Below are positions 1 to 13,100 of a stretch of DNA of 64,000 nt, piece after piece. The notes under the pieces were generated by a model. The model was given only the letters and a program-made list of their open reading frames with translations. It was not told where the DNA came from and ran no database searches. The stretch comes from Flavobacterium circumlabens (GTDB lineage Bacteria; Bacteroidota; Bacteroidia; Flavobacteriales; Flavobacteriaceae), in contig NZ_SLWA01000004.1 of the NCBI RefSeq assembly GCF_004345565.1, positions 360,162-424,161 of the forward strand, written 5' to 3'. The position numbers were made by a program, and so were the translations under genes. Within the stretch, counting starts at the first letter, position 1. Every line of letters starts with the position of its first letter.

Positions 1-3000
1 TTCTTTCGAAGAGTGTTCCGAAATCTGTCTTGCAACTTTATCTTTGACGGCTATTAATGCTTCTATGTTTTCAAAAAAACCGGCAGCCTCACCAATTAAG
101 TAAAGGGATAGTTTATCTTTTAAGTCTTTCATATCCGAAACTACTGTGGCTAGCCTGTATGACATTGCTTCACGCCCTGTCTGAAGTGTATGAGCAACGG
201 CTGTGATATCGAAATCTTCTTTTTCAAGTTCTCTATATAAATTAGAGACCTGCATCCTTAACTGAGACCTGCTTTTTGAAGACAAGACAATTATAACAAA
301 CGGCATTGTAAAGACGCTTTTGTCTTTTATATATTCTTCTAAAATGATGTGCGCATTACTACCTCCTGCTCCAAAACTGCTTATTGCCGTTAATCTGGGT
401 TTGTTATTAAGTGTTTTCCAATCTTCTAACTTTTGCTGTACTTTAAAGGGAGTTTTCTCAAAAACGATATTTGGATTAATAGTTGATGAATGTAATGAGG
501 GAACAAGTTTTTTGTGTTTTAATTGTAATAGTAATTTTGTTACACCTGCAATACCGGCAGCAGATTCGCAATGTCCTATATTTGACTTTACTGATCCTAT
601 ACTGCAAAACTGTTTTTTCTGAACCTGAAAAGCGCTATTTAGTCCCAATATTTCTATTGGATCTCCTAAAGAAGTTCCTGTACCATGCGCTTCTATATAG
701 CTAAAGTCTTCCGGCTTCACTCCTGCCTTATCAATTGCTTTCTTTATTACGCTTGATTGTGCTTTTGGATTTGGAACTGTATATCCATTTGTTTTTCCTC
801 CATGGTTGATAGCACTTCCTTTTATAACAGCATAAATCTGATCTCCGTCTTTTTTAGCCTGCTCTAGTGATTTTAATAAAATAGCGCCTACTCCTTCTCC
901 CGGTACATAACCATCACCTTCAGTCCCAAAACTTTTGCATTTTCCTTCACTAGACATAAACCTTGCCTGGCTAAGCATAAAATATTTATTAGGATGGGCT
1001 ATAATATTGACCCCGCCTGCAATGGCTAAATTGCAGCTGTTATTTTGTATGCTTTCGCAGGCTAAATGTATAGCTGTTAATGACGAGGAGCACATTGTAT
1101 CAATCCCAATACTTGGACCGCTAAAATTATAAAAATAGGATATCCTGTTAGCAATACTGCTTGAATTACTTGTAGGGGTAATAAAATTACCTTTCAGACT
1201 TTCTGCTATGCCAAGGAGTTGGTAGTCCTGATTCATTACTCCTACATAAACTCCTACAATGTTTTCGGGCTCTGCCAATGCATTTACTCCGGTCGCTTTA
1301 TTTATAGAAGATCTGGTGTAACCTGCATCTTCTATAACTTCCCATACGACCTGCATCAATAATCTTTCCTGAGGATCCATCATTTCTGCTTCAAAAGGGG
1401 ATATAGAAAAGAAATCAGCATCAAATTTGTCTGCATTTTCTATAAAACCTCCCCACTTACTGTAACTTTTTCCTTTTTTTCCTTTCTCACGATCATAAAA
1501 ACCTTCGATATCCCATCTCTCTTTAGGAATTTCTGATACAAGGTCATTCCCTGTCTTCAGGTTTTTCCAAAATTCAGCTATATTTTCTGAACCCGGATAC
1601 ATTCCGCTTAAACCAATAATTGCAATATCCTTTTGTGGTAGTGCTTCTTGATTATAAAACCTTTTCTTTTTAACAAGATGTTTATAGTTCTTATCAGAAA
1701 CAGTCACCTCGGAATCTGCTGATGTCTCTGTTTTTTCTTCGGTATTAAATAAGGATTCTTCATATTGCTGCTCAAAATACCCTACTAATTCACGCAATGT
1801 CTTATACTCGAAAAACAATGTGGAAGGAATATCTCCAAACACCTCATTTAGACTATTGTTAATATTGCTAATGGCGATAGAATCTATGCCATATTCATCC
1901 AGAGCTACATCCAGTTCTAATTTTTCCTCATTTATTTTTAATTCTTTTGCCAGGTATTTTTTTAGAAAACGGGTCACATTTTTACGAGATTCCTCATTGC
2001 CTTTGCCTTGCAGAGTCTGAACTGATTTTCCGGAAACACTGATTCCATTTAAGCTGCCAATAAATTTTTCTGAAATTCCTTTTTTCTTTCCATAAATAAC
2101 AATTCCCTGATGCCAATTGCTATTTAAAAGTTGGTGAAAAGAATCCAGTCCTTCAGCTTGAGGTAATGGGATTAAGCCCCATTTTTTCTCTAAGTGTATC
2201 AGGACTTCATTAGTTATTTGCATTCCGCCCTCTTTCCATAAAGGCCAGTTAATACTAAGCGTTTTTCCTTTTCTTAATCCTTTATCTTTTTGTGAATTTC
2301 TAAATTCTGCATAAGTATTAAGATAGGCATTAGCGGCGGAATAATCTGCCTGTCCTATGTTACCTGTAACCCCGGAAACTGATGAAAAGTATACCATAAA
2401 GTCCAAAGGCAAATGTTTAGTAGCTTCATCCAGGTTTTTTGTTCCTTCAATTTTTGGCGAAAAAACCTGATGAATTTCCTGTACTGTCTTTTTAAGGACA
2501 AAACTATCTCTGATCACACCTGCACTATGAATTATTCCATCAAGTTTTTTGTGCTTATTTTCAATTTTAGCCACCAGTTCTTCAAGTGCTTTTTTATCAC
2601 TAATATCACATTCATAGTAATGACAATTATGCAGTTTTAATAATTCATGTTCCTGCTTACTTCTTCCTGTCAGGATTACCTGCGCCCCAATATCTTGACA
2701 CAGATATCGGGCAAAAACAATCCCGAGTCCCCCTAAGCCTCCGGTAATTAAATATACTCCGTCCTTTTTTAACTTTATAATCTCACTTTCTGTCTTTTCT
2801 TCTTCGACATCGTAATCTTCTACCTTTTTAACCTGTCGTTGCCCATTTACATATCTGACCTCGGTATCACTCAAAGAAATTTCATACTCTAATATTCGAG
2901 ACAATTCTTCAATTTGATTTACTGATAAATCATCAACGCCAATGGTTCGTCCGGTAATTTTTAAAGTTTCCTGACTAACAGTTTTTAACATTCCCGATAC

Positions 3001-6000
3001 GAAACTTTTTTCCAGATAATCCTGGTTTTCATATACGATTGTAATATCATACGGTATTTTTTGTGCTATTTTTTCCTGTACTTTTTTAAAGACAGTGATA
3101 AAAAATTCTTCTTCTGAATTAGAACTAATATTTTCTACTTCTATCACAAGATTTTCTCTGAGTTTATCTGCTAGATTTGCGGAAGCACCAGCCAAAATAA
3201 TCAGTTGAGAGTTCGTTCCGCTTACCACCTCAATTGCTTTTTGAGAAGTTTCTTTCCATACATTTTTAAAAAGAGAAACTCCTTCTTTTTCATTTTCTTT
3301 TTCCTCTCCTGCTGTTCTGCCTGTAAACTGATGTAACACTTCAAAATCTTTAATGCTTACTAATACTTCTCCAGCATCATTTAACAGATCAATATTGTAT
3401 TTTTTTGATTCAGGTTTATCGTCTGTGCTGCTAAAATAGGTGTGGCACCAGATTACTTCTGAAAGTTTCCTGTAAAAATTAATTTCGCCAATTTTATAAG
3501 GAAGTGCTATTCCCTGATCTTTTTTATTAATTCCTAAAGCTGCTGAAGTTTGCAAAGCACTGTCCAACATCCCCAGATTAAACAAATATTCTTTTTGATT
3601 AGGCAGCGAAATTTTTGATAAAACTTCAAACTCGTTATAAGAAAGATATTCTATTCCCTGAAAATTTGCTCCGTAATTAAATCCTAATTCTTCAAACAGC
3701 TTGTAATAAGCCTTTTTATCTATGAATTCCTTTAAACGCTCCTTAATCTCCTCGAGATTTTTGCTGCTAGGAAACTCTAGTTCGTCTGTGCATAATTTTC
3801 CGTGACCATGAACAATCTGGTCACGGTCTTCTGAATAGATTTCGTAACTAAACTCTTCTCTTTCAGGACTGATGCCAATACTAATTTTACGGTCAGTATC
3901 CTTACTTTTTACAGGATGCAGCCAGGTCATCTCTTTAATTTGAGTGACTTTTTTATCCAAAGACAAATTTCCTGCTATTCGTGCCAATTCAACGTACGCA
4001 ACTCCAGGTAAGATTTTCTCTCCTTTTATTTTATGGTCTTCAAAAAATGGTTCTCTACCGCTAAAAACGCTAGTAAACTTTTGTTCCTGAAGGTTGGATG
4101 TATTATGATGGACTAATGCATGCAAGTTGCCCAATTCTGTTTTTATGCCTTTAGGTGCTGAAATCCAGTATTTTTCTTTGGCAAAAGGATATGTAGGCAA
4201 ACTTATAACAGCGGGTAATTCTCCATCATAAAGTTCTTTCCAATTATCCAATACTCCCCTAATCCATAGTTTAGAAATTTCTTTACTATTATTTTTGCTG
4301 AATGTCTTAATACCCGAAATATCTTCTGCATTATTCCATTCAAAATTTACCGTCTTGCTTTTTATATTACCTTCGAAACAGTTTTCTGTTATTTCATTTA
4401 CATATTCACTCAGGTGTCCAAGAAGTTCTTCTCTGTTTTCTGCCACAATCGCCAATCGTTCTTCCATGGCTTTTCGACCAATCTGAAGCGTATAAGCGAC
4501 GTCGTAGAGATTCAGACTTGAATCAGACTCCAAATGTTCTTTTAAACGTACAACCTGTTCTTTTAATCTGTCTTTATTCTTAGCTGATAAAATAATAATC
4601 ACCGGAAAGCTGCAGTTATAGCTCTTTTGTTCTTTTGGAATGTATTCTTGCAAAATAACATGAGCATTACTTCCTCCAGCCCCAAAGCTGCTTACGCCCG
4701 CCAATCTGGGTTGACCGTTATTGGTTTTCCATTCCTCCAATTCTTGTTGTACCTTAAAGGCACTATTCTTAAAATCGATATGTGGATTAAGGGTCGTGGA
4801 ATTAATAGACGGAACTAACTGCTTGTTTTTTAGTTGTAATATAACTTTTGTTACTCCTGAAATCCCTGCCGCAGATTCACAATGCCCAATATTGGATTTA
4901 ACAGAACCTATACTGCAATACTGCTTATTTTCTAAATTAAAGATTTTTGATAAACCTGCAATCTCTATAGGGTCTCCTAAACTGGTACCTGTACCATGAG
5001 CCTCAATATAACTGAAGTTTTCGATCTTAACCTTTGCCTTACTAATTGCTTCTTTTATTACAGATGCCTGTGCTTTAGGATTAGGTACAGTAAAACCACT
5101 GCTTTTACCATCATGGTTTATTGCAGTACCTTTGATCACGGCATATATCTGATCGCCGTCTTTTATAGCTCTGCTTAATGATTTTAAGAGCACAGCACCG
5201 ACACCTTCACCAGGAACGTAGCCATCACCGCCTTTCCCAAAACTTTCACATTTTCCTTTTGAGGATAAGAACATCGAATTAGAAAGCCAGTTGTACTTGC
5301 TTGGGTGCGAGGTCAAATTTACACCACCGGCCAATGCCATGGTGCTTTCTCCCTTCTTAATGCTGTCACAAGCCAGATGAAGCGCTGTCAAAGAGGATGA
5401 ACATTGTGTATCGATCCCCAGACTCGGTCCCTGAAACCCAAAACATGATGAAACTGTATTGGCAACCAGAGATACAAAACTGCTAGGATAAACTGGATCT
5501 GCTCTTTGTTCTGATCGGTATAACTGGTAATCTGTCCAGAAAACTCCCGCAAATACCCCTACTTTCTCTTTTTTAGACAATTTTTCAGGCGTATAACCCC
5601 CATCTTCAAGAGTTTTCCAGCTTTCTTCTAAAAATAATCGAACCTGAGGGTCCATTTTTTCTGCTTCTTTTGGAGATATGTGAAAAAATAAAGGATCAAA
5701 CGTATCTATTTGATCTAGGAATCCGCCCCAGTTATAGACACTTTTTTCATTATCATCTGCATCCCATCTGTCTGTTGGAATTGCTGTAATACAATTTTTT
5801 CCTTCTTTAAGATTCTCCCAAAATTCTGAAATATTCCTGGCCATGGGATATCGCCCGCTTATTCCTATTATAGCTATTGGCTCATCTGCCAATGATAAAT
5901 CTCCAGCTAAATCAGTTGTAAAAACCTCATCCTGCGCCTGAATTTCGACAATCGTCTCTGCTCTACCAATAACTTCTTTGGCTTCAAGATCAGCGAAATG

Positions 6001-7188
6001 TTCTTTCTCATTTAACAATAAATATTCGGCTAGCTCAGCAATTGTCTGATATTCAAACAAAAGAGTAGGATAAAAATCATGTCCGCAAGTTGATTCGAGT
6101 TCACGTACAAGTGCCATAGTAGAATTAGAATCCAGTCCCAGATCATAAAATCCAATATTTTCTCCTATCTCTATAGGGTCTATATTTAGTTTTTCACTTA
6201 TTCTTTCTTTTAAAAAGTCATTTATTTTATCCCCAACGGTTTTTGTCTGCTTTTTTTGCGGCTCTGAAATCTTTGGTGATTTATGTTGTATTTCCTTGAT
6301 TTTAGTTTCTGGCAACACAGACGTTTCCAGTAATTTTTTAATAGATTCCGGATCACGTATTCTCTTGCTGGCTATTTTTTCAAATCCGGCCAAAAACTGA
6401 CCTTCTCTGTTGAAAAGCGTAATATCATTATGAATAATTTCAGGTAATTTGTCTGAATTTACAGGTTGTCTTTTACTGTATACATAAACAGTTGGCGGAA
6501 AAGGAAGAGCGTGCTCGAATTTTTGTACTGAAAACGGAATATAAGGGATGCCATTTGTTATCGCATCCTGGCGATCATCTAACTTAAATGAGCTTCCGGC
6601 AAATGTAGATCCATCAAGAAAAGCGGGATGCGCTGTCATTTTTTCACGAAATTCTTCAGCCAGCTCGCTTAAATGAAGTTCCATAAGTTCTTCATCACCT
6701 CTCTGATATATTTTTCCGTGTGTCTGCATAAATTCACCATGACAAATGGCTATGGTTCTGGCCTCCTGATATACAGTAGCCATTTCATAACTTTTTTCGC
6801 TATTTTGTATAAAATTTTCCACATCAAATATCACTTTAGTATTTGAAGTTTCGAGGGCATCGATTCGGCAATTCATGTGCTGCGTCCATTCTCCATATAT
6901 ATTTCCGTCGTGGTCAATCTTTTTGGATCGTATCAAAACCTCATATTCTGACTGATTGCCTGGAGTGTATTTTATTTCGAGTCTGCGGTCATAATTTTCT
7001 GTGGTCGATAATGGTTCTACAAATAAAACCCTGCTTAAGCTAAAATCTTTATCGAACAACTTTTTAGAAGATCGTAATACTAAATCCAGGTACGTTACGC
7101 CGGGAATTATTCGTACATCATATACTTTATGATCTCTTAGTATATAATTGTCGTGTAAAAAATCTATGGTTATAGTCTTATTATTCAT
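1..7188 (-). CDS. Trans-AT polyketide synthase D (partial, continues past left edge)
   Basis: Fourth gene of the PKS operon; 2396 codons are visible and the reading frame is still open at base 1. The domain order, with approximate residues, is: DH-like domain (1-300), ACP (GLDSNST about 349), KS (436-845, active Cys in CSSSL about 595), DH (DHKIKGEKILPG about 1051, with DSALQ downstream), KR (GGLGGLG about 1486, catalytic YSAAN about 1616), ACP (GIDSIAI about 1768) and a second KS (from 1855, CSSSL about 2031). No AT lies after either KS, so malonyl loading must be in trans. The N-terminal DH-like domain completes a module whose KS ends protein C. It has HxxxD instead of HxxxG and lacks the Q/H of DxxxQ/H (LDGSTF), so it may be inactive or specialised. 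The Asp after the HSAG motif of the KR (IRDSF) suggests a B-type KR. The start ATG (7188) overlaps the stop of gene C in ATGAATAA, which suggests translational coupling. Confidence 0.95.
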   Translation of the reverse strand, partial: MNNKTITIDFLHDNYILRDHKVYDVRIIPGVTYLDLVLRSSKKLFDKDFSLSRVLFVEPLSTTENYDRRLEIKYTPGNQSEYEVLIRSKKIDHDGNIYGEWTQHMNCRIDALETSNTKVIFDVENFIQNSEKSYEMATVYQEARTIAICHGEFMQTHGKIYQRGDEELMELHLSELAEEFREKMTAHPAFLDGSTFAGSSFKLDDRQDAITNGIPYIPFSVQKFEHALPFPPTVYVYSKRQPVNSDKLPEIIHNDITLFNREGQFLAGFEKIASKRIRDPESIKKLLETSVLPETKIKEIQHKSPKISEPQKKQTKTVGDKINDFLKERISEKLNIDPIEIGENIGFYDLGLDSNSTMALVRELESTCGHDFYPTLLFEYQTIAELAEYLLLNEKEHFADLEAKEVIGRAETIVEIQAQDEVFTTDLAGDLSLADEPIAIIGISGRYPMARNISEFWENLKEGKNCITAIPTDRWDADDNEKSVYNWGGFLDQIDTFDPLFFHISPKEAEKMDPQVRLFLEESWKTLEDGGYTPEKLSKKEKVGVFAGVFWTDYQLYRSEQRADPVYPSSFVSLVANTVSSCFGFQGPSLGIDTQCSSSLTALHLACDSIKKGESTMALAGGVNLTSHPSKYNWLSNSMFLSSKGKCESFGKGGDGYVPGEGVGAVLLKSLSRAIKDGDQIYAVIKGTAINHDGKSSGFTVPNPKAQASVIKEAISKAKVKIENFSYIEAHGTGTSLGDPIEIAGLSKIFNLENKQYCSIGSVKSNIGHCESAAGISGVTKVILQLKNKQLVPSINSTTLNPHIDFKNSAFKVQQELEEWKTNNGQPRLAGVSSFGAGGSNAHVILQEYIPKEQKSYNCSFPVIIILSAKNKDRLKEQVVRLKEHLESDSSLNLYDVAYTLQIGRKAMEERLAIVAENREELLGHLSEYVNEITENCFEGNIKSKTVNFEWNNAEDISGIKTFSKNNSKEISKLWIRGVLDNWKELYDGELPAVISLPTYPFAKEKYWISAPKGIKTELGNLHALVHHNTSNLQEQKFTSVFSGREPFFEDHKIKGEKILPGVAYVELARIAGNLSLDKKVTQIKEMTWLHPVKSKDTDRKISIGISPEREEFSYEIYSEDRDQIVHGHGKLCTDELEFPSSKNLEEIKERLKEFIDKKAYYKLFEELGFNYGANFQGIEYLSYNEFEVLSKISLPNQKEYLFNLGMLDSALQTSAALGINKKDQGIALPYKIGEINFYRKLSEVIWCHTYFSSTDDKPESKKYNIDLLNDAGEVLVSIKDFEVLHQFTGRTAGEEKENEKEGVSLFKNVWKETSQKAIEVVSGTNSQLIILAGASANLADKLRENLVIEVENISSNSEEEFFITVFKKVQEKIAQKIPYDITIVYENQDYLEKSFVSGMLKTVSQETLKITGRTIGVDDLSVNQIEELSRILEYEISLSDTEVRYVNGQRQVKKVEDYDVEEEKTESEIIKLKKDGVYLITGGLGGLGIVFARYLCQDIGAQVILTGRSKQEHELLKLHNCHYYECDISDKKALEELVAKIENKHKKLDGIIHSAGVIRDSFVLKKTVQEIHQVFSPKIEGTKNLDEATKHLPLDFMVYFSSVSGVTGNIGQADYSAANAYLNTYAEFRNSQKDKGLRKGKTLSINWPLWKEGGMQITNEVLIHLEKKWGLIPLPQAEGLDSFHQLLNSNWHQGIVIYGKKKGISEKFIGSLNGISVSGKSVQTLQGKGNEESRKNVTRFLKKYLAKELKINEEKLELDVALDEYGIDSIAISNINNSLNEVFGDIPSTLFFEYKTLRELVGYFEQQYEESLFNTEEKTETSADSEVTVSDKNYKHLVKKKRFYNQEALPQKDIAIIGLSGMYPGSENIAEFWKNLKTGNDLVSEIPKERWDIEGFYDREKGKKGKSYSKWGGFIENADKFDADFFSISPFEAEMMDPQERLLMQVVWEVIEDAGYTRSSINKATGVNALAEPENIVGVYVGVMNQDYQLLGIAESLKGNFITPTSNSSSIANRISYFYNFSGPSIGIDTMCSSSLTAIHLACESIQNNSCNLAIAGGVNIIAHPNKYFMLSQARFMSSEGKCKSFGTEGDGYVPGEGVGAILLKSLEQAKKDGDQIYAVIKGSAINHGGKTNGYTVPNPKAQSSVIKKAIDKAGVKPEDFSYIEAHGTGTSLGDPIEILGLNSAFQVQKKQFCSIGSVKSNIGHCESAAGIAGVTKLLLQLKHKKLVPSLHSSTINPNIVFEKTPFKVQQKLEDWKTLNNKPRLTAISSFGAGGSNAHIILEEYIKDKSVFTMPFVIIVLSSKSRSQLRMQVSNLYRELEKEDFDITAVAHTLQTGREAMSYRLATVVSDMKDLKDKLSLYLIGEAAGFFENIEALIAVKDKVARQISEHSSKE

Positions 7189-10100
7189 GTTCTTTTATTT
7201 CAAAATTCAAAAAGTTGTCAAATACTTTGTTATTCTTTTTTGGGGACTTTTCTCTTTGGGAAGTTTTTTCTTCCTGAGGCCAATATCTCGAACGATTGAA
7301 AACAATTTCAGGACGTTTAAAAGGCAATTGTACCTTATTACGTTCTGGAATTCCTTCATCACTTACCAAGACAAAAGCATTATTTCCTCCGAGACCAAAT
7401 GCACTGATACCCGCTCTCCTGACGCCGTCAACACCTTCCCATTCTTTTAGTTCCGTGACCGGATATATAGGAGAACTGTCAAAATTAAATCTGACATTGG
7501 GAGTTTCGCAATGCAATGTTGGTGGAATTTTTTTTGCGTTAATAGCTAACAAGGTTTTAATGACACCGGCAATTCCGGCGGCACTTAAAAGATGTCCTAT
7601 ATTGCTTTTTACGCTTCCAATTCCACAAATAGCATTTTTATCGGTATGTTTTCGCAACACACGTGTTACTCCTGTCAGTTCAATTGGGTCTCCAATAAGA
7701 GTTCCGGTACCATGCGACTCTATGTAACTGATACTAGCTGCAGGAATTCCTGCATTTGCAATTCCTTTTTCAATCAGTTCTTCCTGTGCCGTTGGGTTAG
7801 GCGTTGTTACTCCCATAGTTCTGCCGTCATTATTGACTGCCGTACCTTCAATTACTCCGTAAATTTTGTCTCCAGCAGCTATGGCATCCTCCAAGCGTTT
7901 TAGTATGATGACACCACAACCTTCTCCTAAACCTGTTCCGTCTGCTGACTGATCAAATGTTTTACTTCTTCCACTGGGCGATAAAATACTGAGTCGAGAA
8001 AGTGAAATAAAAATTTCTTCATCCAAAATAATATCTACTCCGCCAGCCAAAGCCATATCGGTCTCACCAAGTCTTAAATCCTTAACAGCCAAATCGATTG
8101 CTGTTAAAGAACTGCTGCAAGCCGTATCAACTACCAGATTGGGACCTTTTAAATTATAGATATGCGACAGATGTGCCGTAATAAAATTTTGCCCTGTTCC
8201 GATAATGAAATCACGACACGGTTCCTTTATTTTATTTCTAAAAGTGCTTAGTCTGCTTCCTCCATAAACGCCTACTGCTTTTCCTGATAAATCTTCTTTG
8301 AGGTAACCTGAATCAGCAATTGCTTCTGTACACACCTCTAACCATTGCCTCTGAAGAGGATCAATCTGACTGGCTAGCTCTTCTTTTATTCCAAAATATC
8401 CCGGATCAAATTTTTCTATATCTTTAAGAAAGCCACCCCATTTACTAATACTTTTTCCTGGCTGATCTTTTTCCGGACTGTAAAACTCTTCGGCATTCCA
8501 TCGACTTTCAGGAACTTCACTAATAGCATCTGTTCCATTTTTTAAATTATCCCAAAATGCTCTTATATCAGCTGCTTCGGGAAAATGGCATGCCATACCT
8601 ACAACCGCTATTGGGGCATTTTTTTTATACTGCTTTTGAGTGTTTTCTTTAGCATCTGCCTCAATTAAAGTTGGGTTATCACTTATATCCTGAATATTTT
8701 CTTCCACAACGGCATTCATTCCAGAAAGTGCAGCAGGAAAATTTTTCTCTATATAATTTCCTAACATATTTATAGTTGGGTTTTCAAGTAGCACAGTAGG
8801 ATCTATATTTACACCCGGAAGTTCACGCTCTAATGCTTTTATTAGTTGTACCAGTATGACAGAATCTACACCAAAGTCCTGAAACGGCAAGCGAATATCC
8901 AATACTTCGATCGGAAGCTTCAGTTCTTTTGCCATGAGTGCTCTCACCCAATCCGAAATATTTGTTTCTTCTACTGTATTTTTTCTCTCTGTCATCTTTT
9001 TCTTTTTGATTTCAAATAACTGATTCAACTCAAAATGAGGATCAGCAAAAGCAATTGGGGCCAAAATCGCCGGCAACTGATGCGAAATAATTATTTTATC
9101 CAGAATTGCTAATCCCTGTTGAACGGTAATTGAAGCTAGTCCGATCTGATCATAAAGGCTTCCTTTTATTTTCTTCATACCAACATTTTCCCAATCGGGC
9201 CATTGAACGCTTGTGTAGGCTTTTCCCTTTTGCTGTTGGAGTCTGGCGAAATAGTTCAGATAACTATTGGCCATCACATAATCACTTTGGCCGGAACCCA
9301 GAACAGGAAAAGTGCTAATAGAGGAAAACAGAATGGCAAAATCCAATTGATTATCTCTTAAAATCTCCTCCAGCTCTTCTATAACTTTTACTTTAGAATT
9401 TAATACCGTTTGTATGGTGGACAACTCTTTATGTACAAATGCCGGACTGTTCAAATCCACATTTCCCGCACAATGTAAAAGCCCTTTTATAGGTCCCCAA
9501 TCTGATTGAATATCGAACAATAGGCTTTTCATGTCTCCTTTCTCAAGTGTTTCTGCAGCAATAAGTTTTATTTGCACTCCTCTATTTTCCAATTCCAAAA
9601 TGGTTTTAATTTTATCGGCTGCCTCACACTGCTCGTTTTTAAGGATATTCCACCTGTTTCTTGCAGGCAGTTGTTTTCTTCCCAATAAAATAATTTTTTT
9701 AAAACCATGTGTCAGGGCAAGATGCTTTGCACATTCTAGTCCTAATCCTCCTGTTCCTCCTGTAATAAGCACGGGATTTTCTACCGCTAATTGCTTTTGG
9801 ATAGTTGTACACTCCAATTTTTCCAAAAACGGAAAATACCATTTGCTTTTCTTGTATTTTATCCTGGTATAACCTGATGTGCTGTAATAGGCCTCCGTGA
9901 TAACCTGAGCTGTAATTTTCGGATCTGTTTGGTCTAATTCAAGAGAAAGACTGTTTATTCTGGAATATTCTGCCTGCAACATTTGATATAAGCCAAATCG
10001 CTCTGCAAAATCCAGGTTTATCTGTCCTGAATCGCTTACAATAACAAGGGTTAAAGGCTTTGAATTATTTTCTTTTATACAATTTTGTAACAACAATAAC

Positions 10101-13100
10101 CAATCGAAGTTTTCTTCATTATGATTCTCTAATGGGCTTAAATCAATGCATCCGCTAATATTTTCCATTTCAGTTATAACATCAGTTGCCGCTACTACTT
10201 TTGACTGTCCTAAATTTTGTTGCAGGGCCTGAAGTAATACTGGATTAGAGCTGTTACTGATGATAAGAGTCATTCCCGCTCTTCTTTGACCTGCTTCTAA
10301 TGCACCTTTCTTCCAATTTTGCTCAAAAATGGATACTTCATCTCTGGTCGAAGAGAACACAGGTGTTTGTTGAAGACTGTCGATTACAGGCTGTTCATTT
10401 GGTTTCCAATATGTTTGTTTTTCAAAGGAATAAGTAGGCAGACTTATTTTTTGGGGAATATTTCCCTCATAAAGTAATGCCCAATTTATCTCGATACCTT
10501 CTATCCAGTACTGCATGAGATCATTTATATTTTTATCTCTAAGACTATTTTTTATTTCGTTTTCCAAAACCTTCTGGTTTAATTTTTGGTTTTGAGCGGT
10601 ATTTTTTTCTCTTTGATATTTGTACCCGTTCTCCTCGTTTATAAAATCGGACAGAATTTTTATGAATTCCTCTTTTGTCTGTATTATAAAAGCTAGCTTG
10701 TAATGCATGTTTTCGCGGCCAGATTGCAGGGTGTATGCTATATTAGTCAAATTTACAGACACTGATTCTTCTAGATAGCTTTTAAGGTTCTGTGCTTGGT
10801 TTCGCAGGCTATTCTCTGTTTTTGCAGAAATTAAAATCAAAACGCGACCCGCATCCTGATTTTGTACATTTCGTATGTACTCTTCCAGAATGATATGTGC
10901 ATTTGTACCGCTAAACCCAAAGCTACTTACCGCGGCCCTTCTTTTAATACCCTCTTCAGTCTCCCATTTCCCTAACTTTTCCTGAAGTCGGAATGGACTG
11001 TTTTCAAAATCAATCAATGCATTTGCTTTTCCAAAATTAAGAGAAGGAGGTAATTGCTGGTTTTTAAAAGAAAGTAATACCTTTATTATTCCCGCTACTC
11101 CGGCTGCCATAAGCGTATGCCCAATGTTGGTTTTGACGCTACCAATTGCGCAATTTTGTTTTGGGCATGAAAAGGCATTAAAAGATTTGGTTAACGCTTC
11201 AAATTCAATAGGATCGCCTAAAGGAGTTCCAGTACCATGCGTTTCGACATAACTTATTGTTTTAGGATTAATGTTGAACTTTGTGTAGGTTTCTTTTTCT
11301 AAGTTTTCCTGTGATAAAACACTAGGTGCCAATATACCGTTTGAGGTTCCGTCCTGATTGACCATTGAGCCTTTTATCACACCATGTATAACATCTCCGT
11401 CTTTTTCAGCATCTGCGAGTCTTTTTAACATCAGTACACCAACACCTTCACCCGGAACAAAACCATTGGCACGCTGGTCAAAAGCATAGGTTTTTCCGTC
11501 AGCAGAAAGCATTCCTGCCCTGCTGGAAAGTTTGTAAAAATTAGGCGAATTCATAATAGTAATGCCGCCCGTAATAACAATATCATTCTCCTTGCTAATT
11601 AAACTCTTACAGCCAAGATCAAGAGCTACCAATGAGCTTGAACAGGCCGTGTCTATTGACAATGCAGGCCCTTTTAAATTCAGCAAATAAGAAATTCTCG
11701 AAGGGAGTATCGCAGATGAGTTACCCCAAAATGCTGATGCCGGTTTATTTTCTGCAGTATCAAGATAATCCCCTGTACTAACTCCGGCGTAAACACCACA
11801 TTTTTTATTAGAAAGTGTTTTAGGATTTATCCCCGCATCTTCAATAGACTTCCAGGCATGTTGCAGGAAGAGTCTTTGCTGCGGGTCCATCATCTCAGCC
11901 TCTGCTCCGGATATTCCAAAAAAGAGCGTATCAAATTTATCCACATCTTTCAAAAAACTTCCCCACTTGCTGTATGTTTTATTTGCAGCATTCTGATCTG
12001 CACTGTAGTGAACATCTTTATCCCACCTTTGTGGTGGAATTTCTTCGATTAGGCTTCTTCCGTCACGCAGTGCCTCCCAATATTCGTTCAAATCATTTGC
12101 CGAACCAAATTGTCCGCTCATTCCTATAATTGCAATATCATCTTGAGCCACTTGATTGAAAGCTTCAAGATTGTCTTGTGTTGTTTTAGGAAATTCTACG
12201 GCCAAAGGCATAACTGGTTTTTTCTGTATCTTTTGCTCTATTTGAAACGAAAAATGAGACTGTATATAATTCGCAAGCTCACTTATATTAGGATAACTAA
12301 AAATTTCAGTAGGACTTAAAGTGATCTCCAGTTTTTTATTAATGTTTTTTATTAATGTTGCACCTAAAATGGAATCAAATCCATAGTCCATAAATTGCCT
12401 GTGAATGTCAAATTTCTCCTCGCTGTGTTTAATTGTTGCGGCGGCGATTCTAATCAATTCCTCAATTAACCACTGGCTATCGTCACCTTTATTTTGATTT
12501 TCTTTTTCCCATTTCTCAGCAGAAACTAATTTTTCTGAATCCGCTCTTTCAATTTTGTTTTTTACTACACCATTACTTTTTGCGATAATCATTTGCTGTG
12601 GCAGATTTTGGTTTTCAGGATACGATTGTATTGCTGTAAAACCTTCTTCGTGCAATACTTGCTGCCATTGCTTATCTGATAGGCCGGGACTTCCCGGCAG
12701 CCGAATTTCGGCATCTGAATAAAGCCACCAGCCGTCTAGCAATCCGAAGGTTAAAGTTGTAAACAATTCTGTCGTAGCCAGTTCATTTAAAAGCAATAGT
12801 CCGTTTGGCTTTAAAACCTGTTTAATGTTACTGATAGTATTATTAATATTTGCAGTGGCATGAACAACGTTTGCTCCCAGAACAATATCGTAGGACCCTA
12901 ATACCAGACCTTGGCTTGCTGCCGCCTCTTCAATATTAAACAGTTGTGTTTCCAGATAAGGAGCCACTGTTTTATATTGTGACTCTCCGTACAGCAGAAA
13001 ACTTTTTGAAATATCTGTATAGGTATAGGTAATATCATTTTTGTAAGACGCTAATTTGCTAAAAATTAACTCACTTGTTCCGCCGGTCCCGGCTCCTACT

